A stretch of DNA of 64,000 bases, from contig ML664159.1 in NCBI GenBank assembly GCA_007570785.1, positions 2,499,610 to 2,563,609 on the forward strand, in the 5' to 3' direction. Every line of letters starts with the position of its first letter. Within the stretch, counting starts at the first letter, position 1. The stretch is from Antilocapra americana. Lineage: Eukaryota; Chordata; Mammalia; Artiodactyla; Antilocapridae. The translations under genes and the position numbers were made by a program. Shown here piece after piece: positions 1-11,990 of this stretch. The notes below the pieces were generated by a model. That model made no database searches. It saw nothing but the letters and a program-made list of their open reading frames with translations, and was not told the DNA's origin.

Positions 1-340
1 TGCAAAGATCAGCTGTAATTTGTTGCTCATTTTTTTAGTAGTCTTTATTTAAACATTCTTCTAGTTCACGCCCCAGTCAATGTAATCTAGCAGCAACCTA
101 ACAGATAAAAATCATAAGACCAAATTCTTGAATGGAACTCATTTGATGTCAGTATTTATTTCACTTGGTTTGCTAGTAGTGTCTGGCTCCATACTCATAA
201 ATAGATGAGGAGAGAAATTCCAGGTAAACAGAATAGCTGTCTGAGTGCACAGTAGTGCAGGGTCACAGTATACTATCTGAAATAATTTGGGGGATGATCA
301 AAACCACACATAAACAGGGGATTTAAAAAAAAAGATATAT

Positions 341-430
341 TGGAATTCACTGGTAGTCCAGTGGTTAGGACTCTGCTCTCACTTCCAAGGGCTCAGATCC
401 TATTCCTAGTCAGGGAACTAAAATCCCATA
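341..430 (+). mobile_element. tRNA-Glu-type SINE fragment (CHR-2-like)
   Basis: The stretch has the ruminant tRNA-derived head (a 'ggtagtccagtggttagg' A-box region) followed by a weakened B-box region and 'cagggaacta'. It is a short monomeric copy, decayed relative to the family. No clear target-site duplication was found. The flanking 1-340 shows nothing recognisable. Confidence 0.75.
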
Positions 431-957
431 TATTTACATATGTTTCTATCACTCTAGGCTGAATGGAATCATAGATGGTCTCCTAGAAACCTAGCTGGAC
501 ACCTACACCAGCTACATAAACCATTTTTGTCGAGGAAATAAAATGAAATTAAGTTCTACCCTCTTTTACAGTATTTTCTGATTCCATCTTTCTTTGCCTC
601 TGGGGTAATTATGTCCCTCGATCTTATTAACCCATATGTTTAAATTCTAACCACCTCCTCTAAGACCTTTCTTTGCTAAATATTCTTTCCCCTTTTCCAT
701 CTCTTCCACACATAGAGCTTATAGGTCTGCATGTTTCATCTTCCAGAATAATAGCTGTTTGATCTTGAGCAAATTATTTACCTTCTCTGATCCTCACTTT
801 CCTCCCAAAACTGCTTTGTGCATTAAATGAAACAATATGATGTCCTAGCTGGAACAGAATAGCTCAGTAATGGTAATTTTTCTTCTTCCACCCTTCCTCT
901 CTCTGAATGTGTTGCTTCCTACTTCACTTATAACCTGCTCAGCTTTCTCATTTCCTG
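431..957. other. Intergenic, nothing recognised
   Basis: AT-rich, pyrimidine-biased sequence without a repeat I can name, a supported open frame or an RNA gene. Confidence 0.5.
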
Positions 958-988
958 CACACACACACACACGCACATACACACACGC
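958..988. repeat. (CA)n microsatellite, interrupted
   Basis: An alternating CA tract with G and T interruptions. Interruptions usually lower length variability. Confidence 0.9.
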
Positions 989-1451
989 AAGCTGGCAAGC
1001 ACACACTTTCTCTCAACTTTTACACATGCTTAAATTTCCCACCTGCTCTTCACTGCCAAAGAAAGAAGAGTCTGCTCAGATTCACTTACTCCCTCACTTC
1101 CCACTCATTCCTAACCACACTGCAACCTGAATTATACTTCTGCCTCTCTGCTCCAGTAACTGCCTGAAATTTCCAAAGCCAACTCTTTTTCCTCAACTTT
1201 TAACCACTTCACCTGTCTTCAGCATTTAATACTGTTGGACATCTCATCTTCTCTATAGTTTCTCTTTTCTGGTCTCAAGTCAGCTGCCCTGACTCCCCTG
1301 CTCCTCCCTACTTCTTGAGTAGGTTTCCCACTCAGGCAGATATGAGTGAATGAACAGGTAAAGCCACAGTGACTTGGATCAGAGGCTTCAAAAAGTAGAA
1401 CCACGTTGGCAATAATTTTGGAAAAAGGGGGATAACTTCTCCGGATAAGTC
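989..1451. other. Intergenic, nothing recognised
   Basis: Pyrimidine-rich sequence, no named repeat. Short frames on both strands have no family features. Confidence 0.5.
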
Positions 1452-1802
1452 TTTTAAGTTTTATTTATTTATTTATTTATGGCTGTGCTGGGTGTTCATT
1501 GCTGTGCAGGCTTTTCTTTAGTTGTGGTGAGCCAGGGCTACTGGTCATTGCAGTGTGCGGGCTCCTTATTGCGATGGCTTCTCTTTGGGCAGAGCACAGG
1601 CTCCAGGGTGTGCAGACTTCAGTAGCTGCAGCACACAGGCTCAGTAGCTGTGGCTCCCAGGCTCTGGAGCACGGGGATTAGTAGCTGTGGTACCCGGGCT
1701 TAGTTGCTGCACGGCAGGTAGACTCTTCCTGGTCCAGGGACTGAACCTGTGTCTTCTGCATTGGCAGCTGAATTCTTTACCACTGAGCCACCAGGGTTCC
1801 TG
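1452..1802 (-). mobile_element. CHR-type tRNA SINE, near full length
   Basis: The T-rich (TTTA)n tract at the left is the A-rich 3' tail of a minus-strand element. The right end is the complement of the tRNA-like head ('ggctcagtggtaaag' on the minus strand). About 350 bp, close to full length for this ruminant/cetacean family. Its complement supplies the first codons of the longest open frame crossing into the neighbouring BovB. Confidence 0.9.
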
Positions 1803-1805
1803 TGC

Positions 1806-4147
1806 AATATTGCTCTTTACAGCATCAAACTTTACTTCTGTCACCAACATCCAGAACTTGGTGTTGTTTTTACTTTGACTCTGTCTCTTCATTCTTTTTG
1901 GAGTCAAGGCAAACTGCAAGTGGTCAAACAGGAGATGGCAAGAGTAAACATCGACATTTTAGGAACCAGTGAACTAAAATGGACTGGAGTGGGTGAATTC
2001 AACTCAGATGACCATTGTATCTTCTACTATGGGCAAGAATCCCTTAGAAGAAATGGACTAGCCATCATAGTCAACAAAAGAGTCCAAAATGCAGTACTTG
2101 GATGCAATCTTAAAAGTGACAGAATGATCTCTGTTCATTTCCAAGGTAAACCATCCAATATCACAGTAATCCAAGTCTATGCCCCAACCAGTAACACTGA
2201 AGAAGCTGAAGTTGAATGGTTCTATGAAGACCTACAAGACCTTCTAGAACTAACACCCATAAGAGATGTCCTTTTCATTATAGGGGACTGGAACGCAAAA
2301 GTAGGAAATCAAGAGATAGCTGGAGTAACATGCAAATGTGGCCTTGGAGTACAAAACAAAGCAGGTCAAAGGTTAACAAAGTTTTGCCAAGAGAATGCAG
2401 TGGTCATAGAAAACACCCTCTTCCAAAAATACAAGAGAAGACTCTATACACAGAAATCATCAGATATCTGAATCACCAAATTTAGATTGATTATATTCTT
2501 TGCAGCCAAAGATGGAGAAGCTCTATACAATCAGCAAAAACAAGACCGGAAGCTGACTGTGGCTCAGATCATGAACTCCTTATTGCTAACTTCAGACTTA
2601 AACTGAAGAAAGTAGGGAAAAAAGCTAGACCATTCAGGTATGACCTAAATCAAATCCCTTATGATTATACACTGAAAGTGACAAATAGATTCAAGGGTTT
2701 AGATCTGATAGAGTGCCTGAAGTAACTATGCAGAGAGGTTTGTGACATTGTACAGAAGGCAGTGATCAAGACCATCCCCAAGAAAAAGAAATACAAAAAG
2801 GCAAAGTGGTTGTCTGAGGAAACTGTACAAATAGCTGAGAAAAGGAGAAAAGCTAAAGGCAAATGAGAAAAGGAAAGATATACCCATTTGAATGCAGAGT
2901 TCCAAAGAATAGCAAGGAGAGGTAAGAAAGCCTTCCTCAGTGATCAATGCAAACAAATATAGGAAAACAATAGAATGGGAAAGACTAGAGATCTCTTCAA
3001 GAAAAGTAGAGATTCCAAGGGAACATTTCAGGCAAAGATGGGCACAATAAAGGACAGAAATAGTAGGTACCTAACAGAAGCAGAAGATATTAAGAAGAGG
3101 TGGCAAGAATACACAGAAGAACTTCTGTGACCCAGATCTTCATGACCCAGATAATCACAATGGTGTGATCACTCACCTAGAACCAGACATCCTGGAGTGC
3201 GAAGTCAAGTGGACCTTAGGAAGCATCACTACAAACAAAGCTAGTGGAGGTGATGGAATTCCAGTTGAGCTATTTCAAATCCCAAAAGATGATGCTGTGA
3301 AAGTGCTGCACTCAATATGCCAGCAAATTTGGAAAACTCAGCAGTGGCCACAGGACTAGAAAAGTTCAGTTTTCATTCCAGTCCCAAAGAAGGGCAATGC
3401 CAAAGAATGATCAAACTACCACATAACTGCACTAATGTCTCATGCTAGTAAAGTAATGCTCAAAATTCCCCAAGCCAGACTTCAACAGTACATGAACCAT
3501 GAACTTCCAGATGTTCAAGCTGGATTTAGAAAAAGGAAAGGAATCAGAGATCAAATTGCCAACATCCATTAGATCATCAAAAAAGCCAGAGAGTTTCAGA
3601 AAAACATCTACTTCTGCTCTATTGACTACGCCAAAGCCTTCGACTGTGTGAATCACAACAAACTGTGGAAAATACTCAAAGAGATGGGAATATGAGACCT
3701 CCTGACCTGCCTCCTGAGAAATTCATATGCAGGTCAAGAAGCAACAATTGGAATTGGACATGAAACAATTGACTGGTTCCAAAACAGGAAAGGAATATAT
3801 CAAGGCTGTATATTGTCACCCTGCTTATTTAACTTATAGGCTGATTACATCATGAGAAATGCTGGACTGGATGAAGCACAAGCTGGAATCAAGATTGCTG
3901 GGAGAAATATCACTAACCTCAGATATGCAGATGACATCATCCTTATGGCAGAAAGCAAAGAAGAACTAAAGAGCCTCTTGATGAAAGTGAAAGAGGAGAG
4001 AGAAAATGTTTGCCTAAAGCTCAACATTCAGAACACTAAGATTATGGCATCTGGTCCCATTACTTCATGGCAAATAGATGGGGAAACAATGTAAGCAATG
4101 ACAGACTTTATATTTGGAGGCTCCAAAATCACTGCAGATGGTGATTT
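1806..4147 (+). mobile_element. BovB (RTE-type LINE), 5'-rearranged and 3'-truncated
   Basis: From 1806 the sequence matches what I recall of BovB upstream sequence for about 100 bp, then jumps near 1905 into the endonuclease part of ORF2, so an internal deletion is inferred. The match continues through endonuclease and reverse transcriptase and stops near 4147, well before the BovB 3' end, where unrelated DNA begins. The missing 3' end means this copy was cut after insertion or is one side of a rearrangement. BovB entered ruminants by horizontal transfer (established); this copy is an old decayed member. Confidence 0.9.
1905..4147 (+). pseudogene. BovB ORF2 remnant (endonuclease + reverse transcriptase)
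   Basis: The normal protein nicks DNA with an APE-type endonuclease and copies its RNA by target-primed reverse transcription. Visible here are the endonuclease segments ILGTSELKWTG, VIQVYAPTSN and IGDWNAKVG (1950-2310), an SDH-type motif near 2570 in a shifted frame, reverse transcriptase motif A (DYAKAFDCV, ~3625-3650) and the catalytic RYADD box (~3920). The open pieces 1905-2471, 3165-3359 and 3852-4094 share one frame, but stops and local frameshifts separate them. The C-terminal part is absent. Not functional. Confidence 0.92.
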
Positions 4148-5845
4148 TGTTAACAGAAGCAGACAGGACTTCAGCCCCTGACCTGGAGAAGGGAGGACAG
4201 GTGAGAAGCATCCTACGTTAAATGAGTGGGAGAGAGGGATAGTTGCCTTCTCAAGTCTATTCTCCACCAGAGTAACATTTTACTGTTTTATTATAAAAGA
4301 ATTCTGATTCTGAAAGTTGGAAAACACAAACACACATTAAACAATAAACCCAAACTGAACCCTGATCTCAGAGATACCTTCTATTCATGTTTTGAAGCAA
4401 TTTCTTTAGTCCTTTCCTATGCATCTATCTGCACATCTATAATTAACATAATTGAGATCAGTGATATATATATAGTTTTGTCTACCTTTCCCATTGTTCT
4501 ATTATGAGCATTTTTCAGTGTCATTGAAATATCTTCAAAACATTCTTTCTAATGACTACAAAATTGTTCTTTGGATGAATGCACTATAATTTATGTATTT
4601 ATTTTAATAACTTTTTTATTTTCTAATCACAAAATAATTGCATGTCCATTTATAAACTTAGAAAATGTAATGTATAAATCACCCATAATCTTATCTCTTA
4701 GCTATAATCACTGTTAATATTTTGATAAATTTCCTTCTAGTAGTTTTCAGTGACTAGCTATTATTACATACTTAACTAATTGAGGTCATATATCACAAGT
4801 ATTTTCCCATGTCATTAAAAATGATCTCAAAATTTTTAGTGCCTATAAATAATAAATGATAAATGCCTGATTTCAGTCTCTTACTGGTAGGGAGGGAAGA
4901 AATTTCCAGCCAACAAGACAGAAAATGTCCGCAAATAAAGGAAAAAGGATTGTTTAAGGTCATGCCCTCTAAGTTAAGAGTTTCTCTAGAAAAAGTCCAG
5001 ACTTGTTTGGCATGCAAGAAAGCCAGATAGTTACTTCCAAAAGCCAGGCTGCCAAGTCCAAGGTAGGCTAACTGTTTGAGTCAGAACTCTTTGGGTCACA
5101 AGTGACAGAGCCCTTTCTAAAACAAGCTTAAGAAAAAATCAACAACAGGAACAAGTGAATAATAGAGAAAAGCGAAAGAGGAAGGGAGAGAGAAAGAGGA
5201 GAAGTTTATTAACTGAGGAAAATGAAAAGAAGTTCTGTCATTGCTGAATTCAGAGGCTCAAACAATGTCTTTAGGACTTAATTGTCATTTCTCATCTCAC
5301 ATCACCTGCACTGGTATCATTGTCTCCAGTATGAACAATATATTTTCCTGAAGGAAAGCTGGTCATGTAAAGCCAGCTGGTCTCTGACTTATATCGTTAC
5401 AGCTCTTGGTCCCCGAGGAGACGACAGTGATTTTCCAGATGGCTTCTGAAGAAAATGATCAGTGGAGCTGGTGCGTGCCTCAGCTGAATGAATCACTGGG
5501 TCGGAGGATGAAGCATCCATTGGCAAAGCTGAGGTCTGGGAACCCCACTTAATGGGATGCAGGATGGCCAGTTCTACTGAACTGCACAGTGGGAGGTGTG
5601 GGCTTCTCTAAACAAGAAAGGAAGGCCAGCAGAGTCATGTCCAAGTTGATAAGAGGTCAACAGTCACATCATCACAGGTGGCAGGATCAGGAGAGGACAG
5701 AGAGGAGGAGGCTGGGGGTGACTCAGGTGTGCCTGACTGGGTGCCCTCCACACAATCAGGAGCAGGAGGTGCGGCCCTCACGCCCATTTATTTACCCATT
5801 CCCATATTGTTAACCATCTGTGTTGTTTCAGCTTTCTTTTTCTTT
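4148..5845. other. Intergenic with old L1-like and unnamed repeat traces
   Basis: 4270-4870 resembles decayed L1M 3' sequence (wording such as 'ataatcactgttaatattttg'). 5075-5500 resembles an old mammalian interspersed repeat I cannot name. A purine-rich run lies at 5155-5220. No supported gene; short open frames lack family features. Confidence 0.4.
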
Positions 5846-6147
5846 TTAAAAATTTTTATTTATTTCATTCATTTTTGGCCGTGCTGGGTCTTCGTTGATG
5901 CATGTGGGATTTTTCTAGTTGCAGAGAGCAAGGGCTACTTTCTAGTTTGGGGCTACCCTCTAGTTGCGGTGCTCAGGCTTCCTGTGGTGGCTTCTCTTGT
6001 TGCAGAGTACAGGCTCTAGGCACACAGGATCCAGTAGCTGTGAGCTTGGTTGCTCCACAGCATCTTCTTCCCAGATCAGGGGCTGAACCTGTGTTCCCTG
6101 CATTGGCAGGCTGATTCTTAACCACTGGACCACCAAGTAAGCTCCCA
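5846..6147 (-). mobile_element. CHR-type tRNA SINE, near full length
   Basis: T-rich tail at the left, the family body ('gtgctgggtcttcgttg'), and the complement of the tRNA head at the right ('ccactggaccaccaag'). Minus-strand insertion, moderately diverged. Confidence 0.9.
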
Positions 6148-7268
6148 GCTTCCTTTCTCATGTTACTCTGCTAAGAACTAGTTTCTTTTTTCATTTACTT
6201 TACAAGACTATTTATTCACTTATGACTATAAAATAAACATGTTCATGATAAAATGCAGAAAGATAATACCTACATTTCTATTACCTAGGGGCAAACAAAT
6301 TGTGTTTGTGTTGTGTGTATACACACATAGACATACAAATAAATATACATACATGAAATTGATGTCATACTTCAAATAGAATTTTCATTCATGATTTTTA
6401 GTTAAAACTAAATTAGAAACACTTTGTTATTAAATAGTATATTTATATTTCATCATGTAAATTATCAAAAAAAAATGTAGCCATTTCTTGGTGTGGGGAC
6501 ATTTAGGCCATACCCATTTTTTCACTATTGTAAGTAAACCTGTATTTGGTATAAATATGTATCTGCATCTCTGCTTATTTCTTTGGCATGGAGTTCTGGA
6601 AGTGGAGACACAGGGCTAAAGTGTGTGAACACCCTAATGAGTACAGTTGCGCAGACTGTAGGGTCACATATCATTGTTGAAGGAGAAGTGGAATGAAGGC
6701 ATTCTGTGTGGCCCAAGAGAATCAGAATTGCAGATGATGGGAAGACTGGGAGAACTCCCTTGAACATGGGGCTACAGCTCCAGCCTCACAGGGAAAAAAA
6801 AATCAAGATTTGTTTAGGTTGCCATTCCATAAGATCAAATCTTAACCTAAACACATTTGGGAGTTCTACACTGAGACTCGCACAGCCCTCTGTCGTAGAC
6901 TGACCCACAGGAAAACAAGCTACGCTCTACCACTGATCTCGTTTCACTTCTGCTCTGAGTTGAGCCTATCTGCTCCCAGCCACTCAAGCCTTCCCAGAAA
7001 GAATGATCTCCATCAGGAATGCAGGTAGGACGAACTGGAGAATCTCATTTGCCAGAAACATGCCACCCAGAGTGTTGTTCTTTCCCCCCATCCCACAAAA
7101 CAGAGAGAGGGAACATCATTTCCCAGAGGATTCTGCAGACCCTGCTCTGTGGAAAGTGAGGAGGAACAGGGTAGGGGACAACTAGAGATTTCTCCAGCAT
7201 CCTACAGCAGCAGCCTGGCAGAGCTGGCGGTTAGGGGCGGGAATCCTGAGGGCCACCTACAAGTGGGA
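6148..7268. other. Intergenic; possible L1M 3' remnant at 6470-6660
   Basis: 6300-6350 is TG/TA low-complexity sequence. 6470-6660 resembles antisense L1M 3' UTR ('gggacatttaggcca...'). 6660-7268 shows no named repeat. Short open frames are unsupported. Confidence 0.4.
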
Positions 7269-7459
7269 GTGACAGTCGCTCAGTCGTGACCCACTCTTTA
7301 CAACCCCAGGGACTGCATAGTCCCTGGAATTCTCCAGACCATAATACTGGAGTGGGTAGCCTTTCCCTTCTCCAGGGGATCTTCCCAACTCACGGATCGA
7401 ACCCAGGTCTCCCACATTGCAGGCGGATTCTTTACCAGCTGAGCCATAGGGAAGCCCAC
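7269..7459 (-). mobile_element. Bov-tA SINE (minus)
   Basis: Complement of the Bov-tA consensus: BovA body at the left ('gacagtcgctcagtcgtgac') and tRNA-Glu-like head at the right with a good complemented B box ('ggatcgaacccagg'). Forms an inverted pair with the plus-strand copy 97 bp to the right. Confidence 0.95.
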
Positions 7460-7556
7460 AACTGGGGAACAGCATGGAAGTGAATGAAGAAGGACCACTT
7501 CATGGACCAGAGTGAGTAGCAGTAATTTTATTTTTAGGGGCGGCCATGAATCCAGG

Positions 7557-7761
7557 TTTCCCTGGTGGCTCAGACAGCAAAGAATCCTGCAATGCAGGAT
7601 ACCCGGGTTCGATCCCTGAGTGGGGAAGATCCCCTGTAGAAGGGAATGGCTACCCCCTCCAGTATTCTTGCCTGGACATCCCATGGACAGAGGAGCCTGG
7701 CGGACTACATTCCTTGGTGTCACAAAGAGTCAGACACTACCGAGCGACTGAACAACAACAA
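7557..7761 (+). mobile_element. Bov-tA SINE (plus)
   Basis: tRNA-like head ('ttccctggtggctcag'), a good B box ('gggttcgatccctg') and BovA body ending in a short (AAC)n tail. Near full length. Faces away from the minus-strand copy at 7269-7459. Confidence 0.96.
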
Positions 7762-9489
7762 CTCCAGAGTTTGGAGAAAAAAACTGTAGCTGGGGAGGAT
7801 TTCTGGGATGCCTTCTGTAAGGTATTTGGTCAGATTCTTTAAAAATACCCACAACAAATATATGAGTTTATCTCTCAGGCTGCCAGAGACAGATTCACGT
7901 TTCTTTTGACTGTGACTCTTCATCGATGCTGGGCTACAAGAAACCAGGGAAAAAACTTTACAAACCAACCAAAATCTGAACCACCATATCCTCCTTAGAG
8001 GCTCGCCCTGTCTTTTAAGTAGGGTCAGTAGAATTTATTCACTATAGTTTTTTCCTCTCTGATCCTCCACCTAAAGGTTTGACACTTTCCTATTTTATAA
8101 TGGGGTTGCCTCACCATGTGGTTGTAGAAAAGGTATTCTAAAGTAAAATGGTCTCCTCTGTTCTGTACTTTTCTTCCTCACCTTTCTACAGGCTCCTAAT
8201 TGATCACAGCTAACTATCATTGCAAGGACTTGGCTTTACTTGCCCTCGTGCACTCCATAGCCTGGTTCCAGAGCTTTACGCCTTGTGTTGCAAAACGCAT
8301 ACTTGCTAAGTTACAGTAAAGGCAAGGAGAAACTTTTTCAGGATTAAATAAATCTGCTTTGTCTTCATTTATTCATCAGATCAACAAACACAGATGAAGG
8401 ATTTAATAGAGAAAAACCTCTTTTCTTCATTCTATGATACAAACTGTTTTCCTGTTCTCCCTCAAAATATGACTTTCATCTGTGGGTCATTTTAAAATTG
8501 GCTGTAAGCAAAGCACATCCTGGAATGAAGAAAGCAGGTTCTTCCTGATAAAGACCCGGCTTCTATTGTGAAAGGGCCGAGGAGGTCAGTCAGTACCCTC
8601 CCTGTCTAAAGAGCAAAGCACTCGTTTTGTATTGAGATGTTTAAAATTCTTTTATCGAGAAGTGCTTTGGCCTGATAATTAAGGTATGTGTTTGGCTTAG
8701 TTTATCTTATCTGAGGATGAAAGGAGAAAAGAACTGTGGTTTGGGAAGGGAAGGAGGCCTTCTTATGGACGATAACCTCAAGAGAGAAAAGGCATCTCTG
8801 AGTCAAGGTAGGCCAGAACAGCCTCATCAAAGAACGTGGTGGCAAAGGAGGGCAGGGGTTTTAGGAGTTACGGTGTGTGGGTGCTCCCCTGCACTGCAGT
8901 GAAAGTCGGATGGAGCAAAAGGTAGGGCAGAGTGTCCCTTTCACCACACTGGTTTCTGGCTGGGGCCCTGGCGTGATGACTTCTTTTCTGCTGGTCTCTC
9001 GCCACGTGTGAGCAAGCATGTGTCACCAACAAGCGAGTGAGGGCTGGCTGTGGGGGAGAGTGTCAAGTGATCAACCTTCTAGGTTTGCCTGGACGCTCTA
9101 GGTTATGCACTGACAGCCTTGCATCCCCGAAAACCCCTCAGTCCCTTGCAAAGCTGGACACTTGGTTGTCCTACTCACCAACCAGAGCAGTATCATGGAA
9201 AATTAAGGTATTCGTGGATTCACTCTGACTTTTTTTTTCACAACTTCAAAATGTTCAGATTGCAGCTCCACACATACCAAGTCACTCAGTTATAGAACCG
9301 GAAAGCATTGGAGTAGACTGAATGTGGGAAATGGTGAGATTTGTGGACAGCTGTAAACAATTCACTGCAAATGTAGGGGAGGGAGATGCTAGTGTTTGTA
9401 AGAAGCAAACAATGGTAAAAATGTAGAGGATTTACTTTTTGGTTATTTAAAATATGTAGAATGCTGTTGATTTTCTCTTATTATATAAG
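7762..9489. other. Low-repeat intergenic stretch
   Basis: I recognise no transposon in these 1.7 kb. The open frames at 8717-8902 and 9037-9228 are short with no domain. Low repeat content makes this unique sequence usable for mapping. Confidence 0.5.
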
Positions 9490-9746
9490 ATGTATTTATT
9501 TATCTATTCTGGGTCTTCGTTGCTGAGCCGGTTTCTCTCTACATGCAACAAGTGGGGACTACTTACCAGTTGTGGTGTGCCAGCGTCTTGTTGCGGTGGC
9601 TTCTCTTGTTGCAGAGCATGGGCATAATAGTTGTGGCGCTCGGGCTTAGTTGCTCAAGGCATGTGGGATCTCCTTAGATCAGAGACCCAACCGGTGTCTC
9701 CTGCATTGGCGGTGGATTGTTTACCACTGAGCCACCAGGGAAGCCG
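9490..9746 (-). mobile_element. CHR-type tRNA SINE
   Basis: TATTTATT tail at the left, 'ctgggtcttcgttgctg' body, and complemented head 'ccactgagccaccaggg' at the right. Slightly shortened inside. Confidence 0.92.
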
Positions 9747-10084
9747 GATTTTCTCTTTATTATTAACACGTTTTTATATCAGTAGAAGATTTTTGTTTGT
9801 TAGTTCATTTGTTTTGGATTCAGAAAATGTAACTATTTACAAGGGATTTCGTTGGTTAACTGGCAATCGCTCCCACCCCAGTGCTTCCTATGGTCTTAGC
9901 TGTTTAACTTTGAATCCTCCCAACAACAGGGTATGAAAAATGTAAACCTCATGCTTAGGGAAGTACTGTTTGCACATTTCTTAATGTTCTGCTGAAAACT
10001 ATCCGCTTCTCGTGCTGTGACACTACAAGTTCAGGGTCGCTTATGTAAACCAGGCACCCAACCTTGCCTAGTCCTCTCTATTTT

Positions 10085-10250
10085 CCTCAGTTGCTAATCA
10101 CCTCCCACCCCCACCTTCTTCTCTTAACTGATTCAGAGAGCACAGCCTTCATCAGAGGCTGCCATCCTGCCAGCAGAACCTCAACCCTGACTCCATCCAC
10201 ATTTTTTCCTCTTTCTCTCTTCCTGCCTTCATAAAGGAATTGCTTCTTTT
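10085..10250 (+). mobile_element. L2 LINE fragment, first segment
   Basis: Pyrimidine-rich sequence matching the sense strand of L2 ORF2 as I recall it. It is cut at 10250 by an antisense L1 and resumes at 10855. The host sequence next to the junction is duplicated (10233-10250 and 10837-10854). Confidence 0.55.
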
Positions 10251-10836
10251 CCTTTTTTTAAAAAAAATCTTTCCCTAGCTTAGCTTCATTTATTTAATTA
10301 AAAACAACTTTTTATATCAGAGTATAGCCGATTAACAATGTTGTAATAGTTTCAGGTGAACAGCAAAGGGCCTCAGCCATACAAATAAATATAGGTATCC
10401 TTTCTCCCAGGGTAGCTCAGTGGTAAAGAATCTGCCTGCCAATGCAGGAGATATGGATTCGATCCCTGGGTCGAGGAGATCCCCTGAAGTAGGAAATGGC
10501 AACCCACTCCAATATTCTTGCTTGGAAAATTCCATGGACAGAAAAGCGTGGTGGGCTACAGTCCATGGGGTTGCAAAGAGCCAGACACGACTGAGTGACT
10601 AAACACACACACATGCGTTTCTCCCCCAAACTCCCCTCCCCTCTCTTAGTCTGTGAGTCAGTTTCTGTTTTGCCAATAAGTTCATTTGTATCATTTCTTA
10701 GATTCCGAGTATAAGGGATGTGGATGTCATATGATATTTCTCCTTCTTTGACTTATTTCACTCAGCATGACTATTTCTATGTCCATCTATGTTGCTGCAA
10801 ATGACATTATTTTATTCTTTTTAATGGCTGAATAAT
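10251..10836 (-). mobile_element. Artiodactyl-type L1, 3' end, inserted into L2
   Basis: Complement of the L1 3' end: tail at the left, then the complement of the 3' UTR ('caatgttgtaatagtttcagg') and of the end of ORF2 up to 10836. Flanked by a near-perfect duplication of host DNA, 10233-10250 against 10837-10854, which marks a target-primed insertion. Interrupted at 10409-10617 by a Bov-tA. Only the last ~370 bp of L1 are present. Confidence 0.85.
10409..10617 (+). mobile_element. Bov-tA SINE nested in L1
   Basis: Complete Bov-tA from the tRNA-like head ('ggtagctcagtggtaaag') to a CA-rich tail. The 8-bp sequence TTTCTCCC lies directly on both sides (10401-10408 and 10618-10625), a clean target-site duplication inside the L1. 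It is therefore younger than the L1. Confidence 0.95.
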
Positions 10837-10854
10837 AAAGAATTGCTTTCTTTT

Positions 10855-11033
10855 TAAGTCACAGCCTCTACCTTGCTGACTCCATCCTCACTTCCCTCCC
10901 AGGATCTTCCGCATCAGTCACCACCACCCCTGCCTCTGTATTTTCAGCTGCTGCTCCTCTATGGCTCCATCCTTTAGCATTTCATATGCTGAACTCACTC
11001 CTATCTTTAAAAGAAATTATTTTTTCTAGTCCA
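10855..11033 (+). mobile_element. L2 LINE fragment, second segment
   Basis: Continuation of the L2 sense strand after the L1 insertion, cut again at 11034 by a MER5A-like element. Decayed; no open frame. Confidence 0.5.
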
Positions 11034-11198
11034 ATTGCTCTCAGCGCTAGTTACTGATGAAAATCACCTGGGGAGCTTTAAAAACTTTACAGTGGCCAAG
11101 CTGTACCTCCTAACAATTAAGTCAGAATTGGCAAGGGTGGGGCCCAGTGTCAGAAGTTATTTTGAAAACTCCCCAGGTGATTAAGGAACATTGATCCA
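11034..11198 (+). mobile_element. MER5A-like hAT DNA transposon
   Basis: Shows the typical core: 'gaaaatcacctgggga' near the left, 'ggtggggccca' in the middle and 'ccccaggtgatt' near the right. Non-autonomous, no coding capacity. Subfamily name unverified. Confidence 0.65.
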
Positions 11199-11990
11199 AC
11201 CTACTTATCCTTCCAGCTACCCCTATCTGTCCTCATTCACTGTCAAACTCAACTTGCTGCATCCTTTTCCTGACCCCTCACTTGTGCCTCTACCAGTGTG
11301 ACCTCACCTCTACCCACTTTGGCCCACTAAGCCATCAAGGTTACTGAAGAAGTTCTCATTGCCAAATCCCCCTCTCTGAGCAGCAGCCTTGACCTGTTGA
11401 CCATCCCTTCCTCCTTGAAGCATTCCCTCCCCTTGGTCCCGGTGCTGCCGTCTCCTATCTTTCTCCTTATCCCTCTTGCCTTCCAATTTCCTGGGCTTCC
11501 TTTCCTCAGGTCTGTCCTTCACCTTTTCTCTACCACTCTTGTTGGGCAATCTCACCCTCTCTCTTGACTTTTCTTGCCACCCAGCATTAGGGACTCCCAA
11601 GGAGCCCACCCAGCTTTCTTGAACACCCCTATCCTATCTCCCACTGCCTCCTACACAGCTCCACACAGTGCACTCAGGAGCAACCTCAAATTCAATACGC
11701 GCATCAAACACTTCATCTCACCCCATGCTCCTGAATATGTTCCTTCTTCATTGTTTCCTGCCAATTTACATCCAGTTGCCCAGTAACGTGGGCACTACCG
11801 TGCTTTTAGAAAGCTTTCACCCACTCATTCAATTCCAGTTTGTGCTTTCTCCTGAGTCATTTTAATTCAGCTTTCATTTAAAATATTACTCCTCTGGGAG
11901 GCCTTTTCTGATGCCTAGTCTAGGTTTGGTTCCCTGCTTTGAGAACATGTGGCCCTTGCCCTAGCATAACCCTTAAAACCTATAGTAATT
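11199..11990 (+). mobile_element. L2 LINE fragment, third segment
   Basis: The sense strand follows L2 ORF2 from a reverse transcriptase portion ('cagctacccctatctgtcc') to near the 3' part ('ctgggaggccttttctgatgcc'). The charged 99-codon frame on the opposite strand (11310-11609) is an artefact of this pyrimidine-rich LINE sequence. Strongly decayed. Confidence 0.6.

Noticed and set aside
4226..4507. 93-codon plus frame after the BovB
   Set aside because: AT-rich, hydrophobic and without domain; overlaps probable L1M 3' sequence.
11310..11609. 99-codon, highly charged minus frame
   Set aside because: Antisense of pyrimidine-rich L2 sense sequence; charged low-complexity composition follows from the base content.
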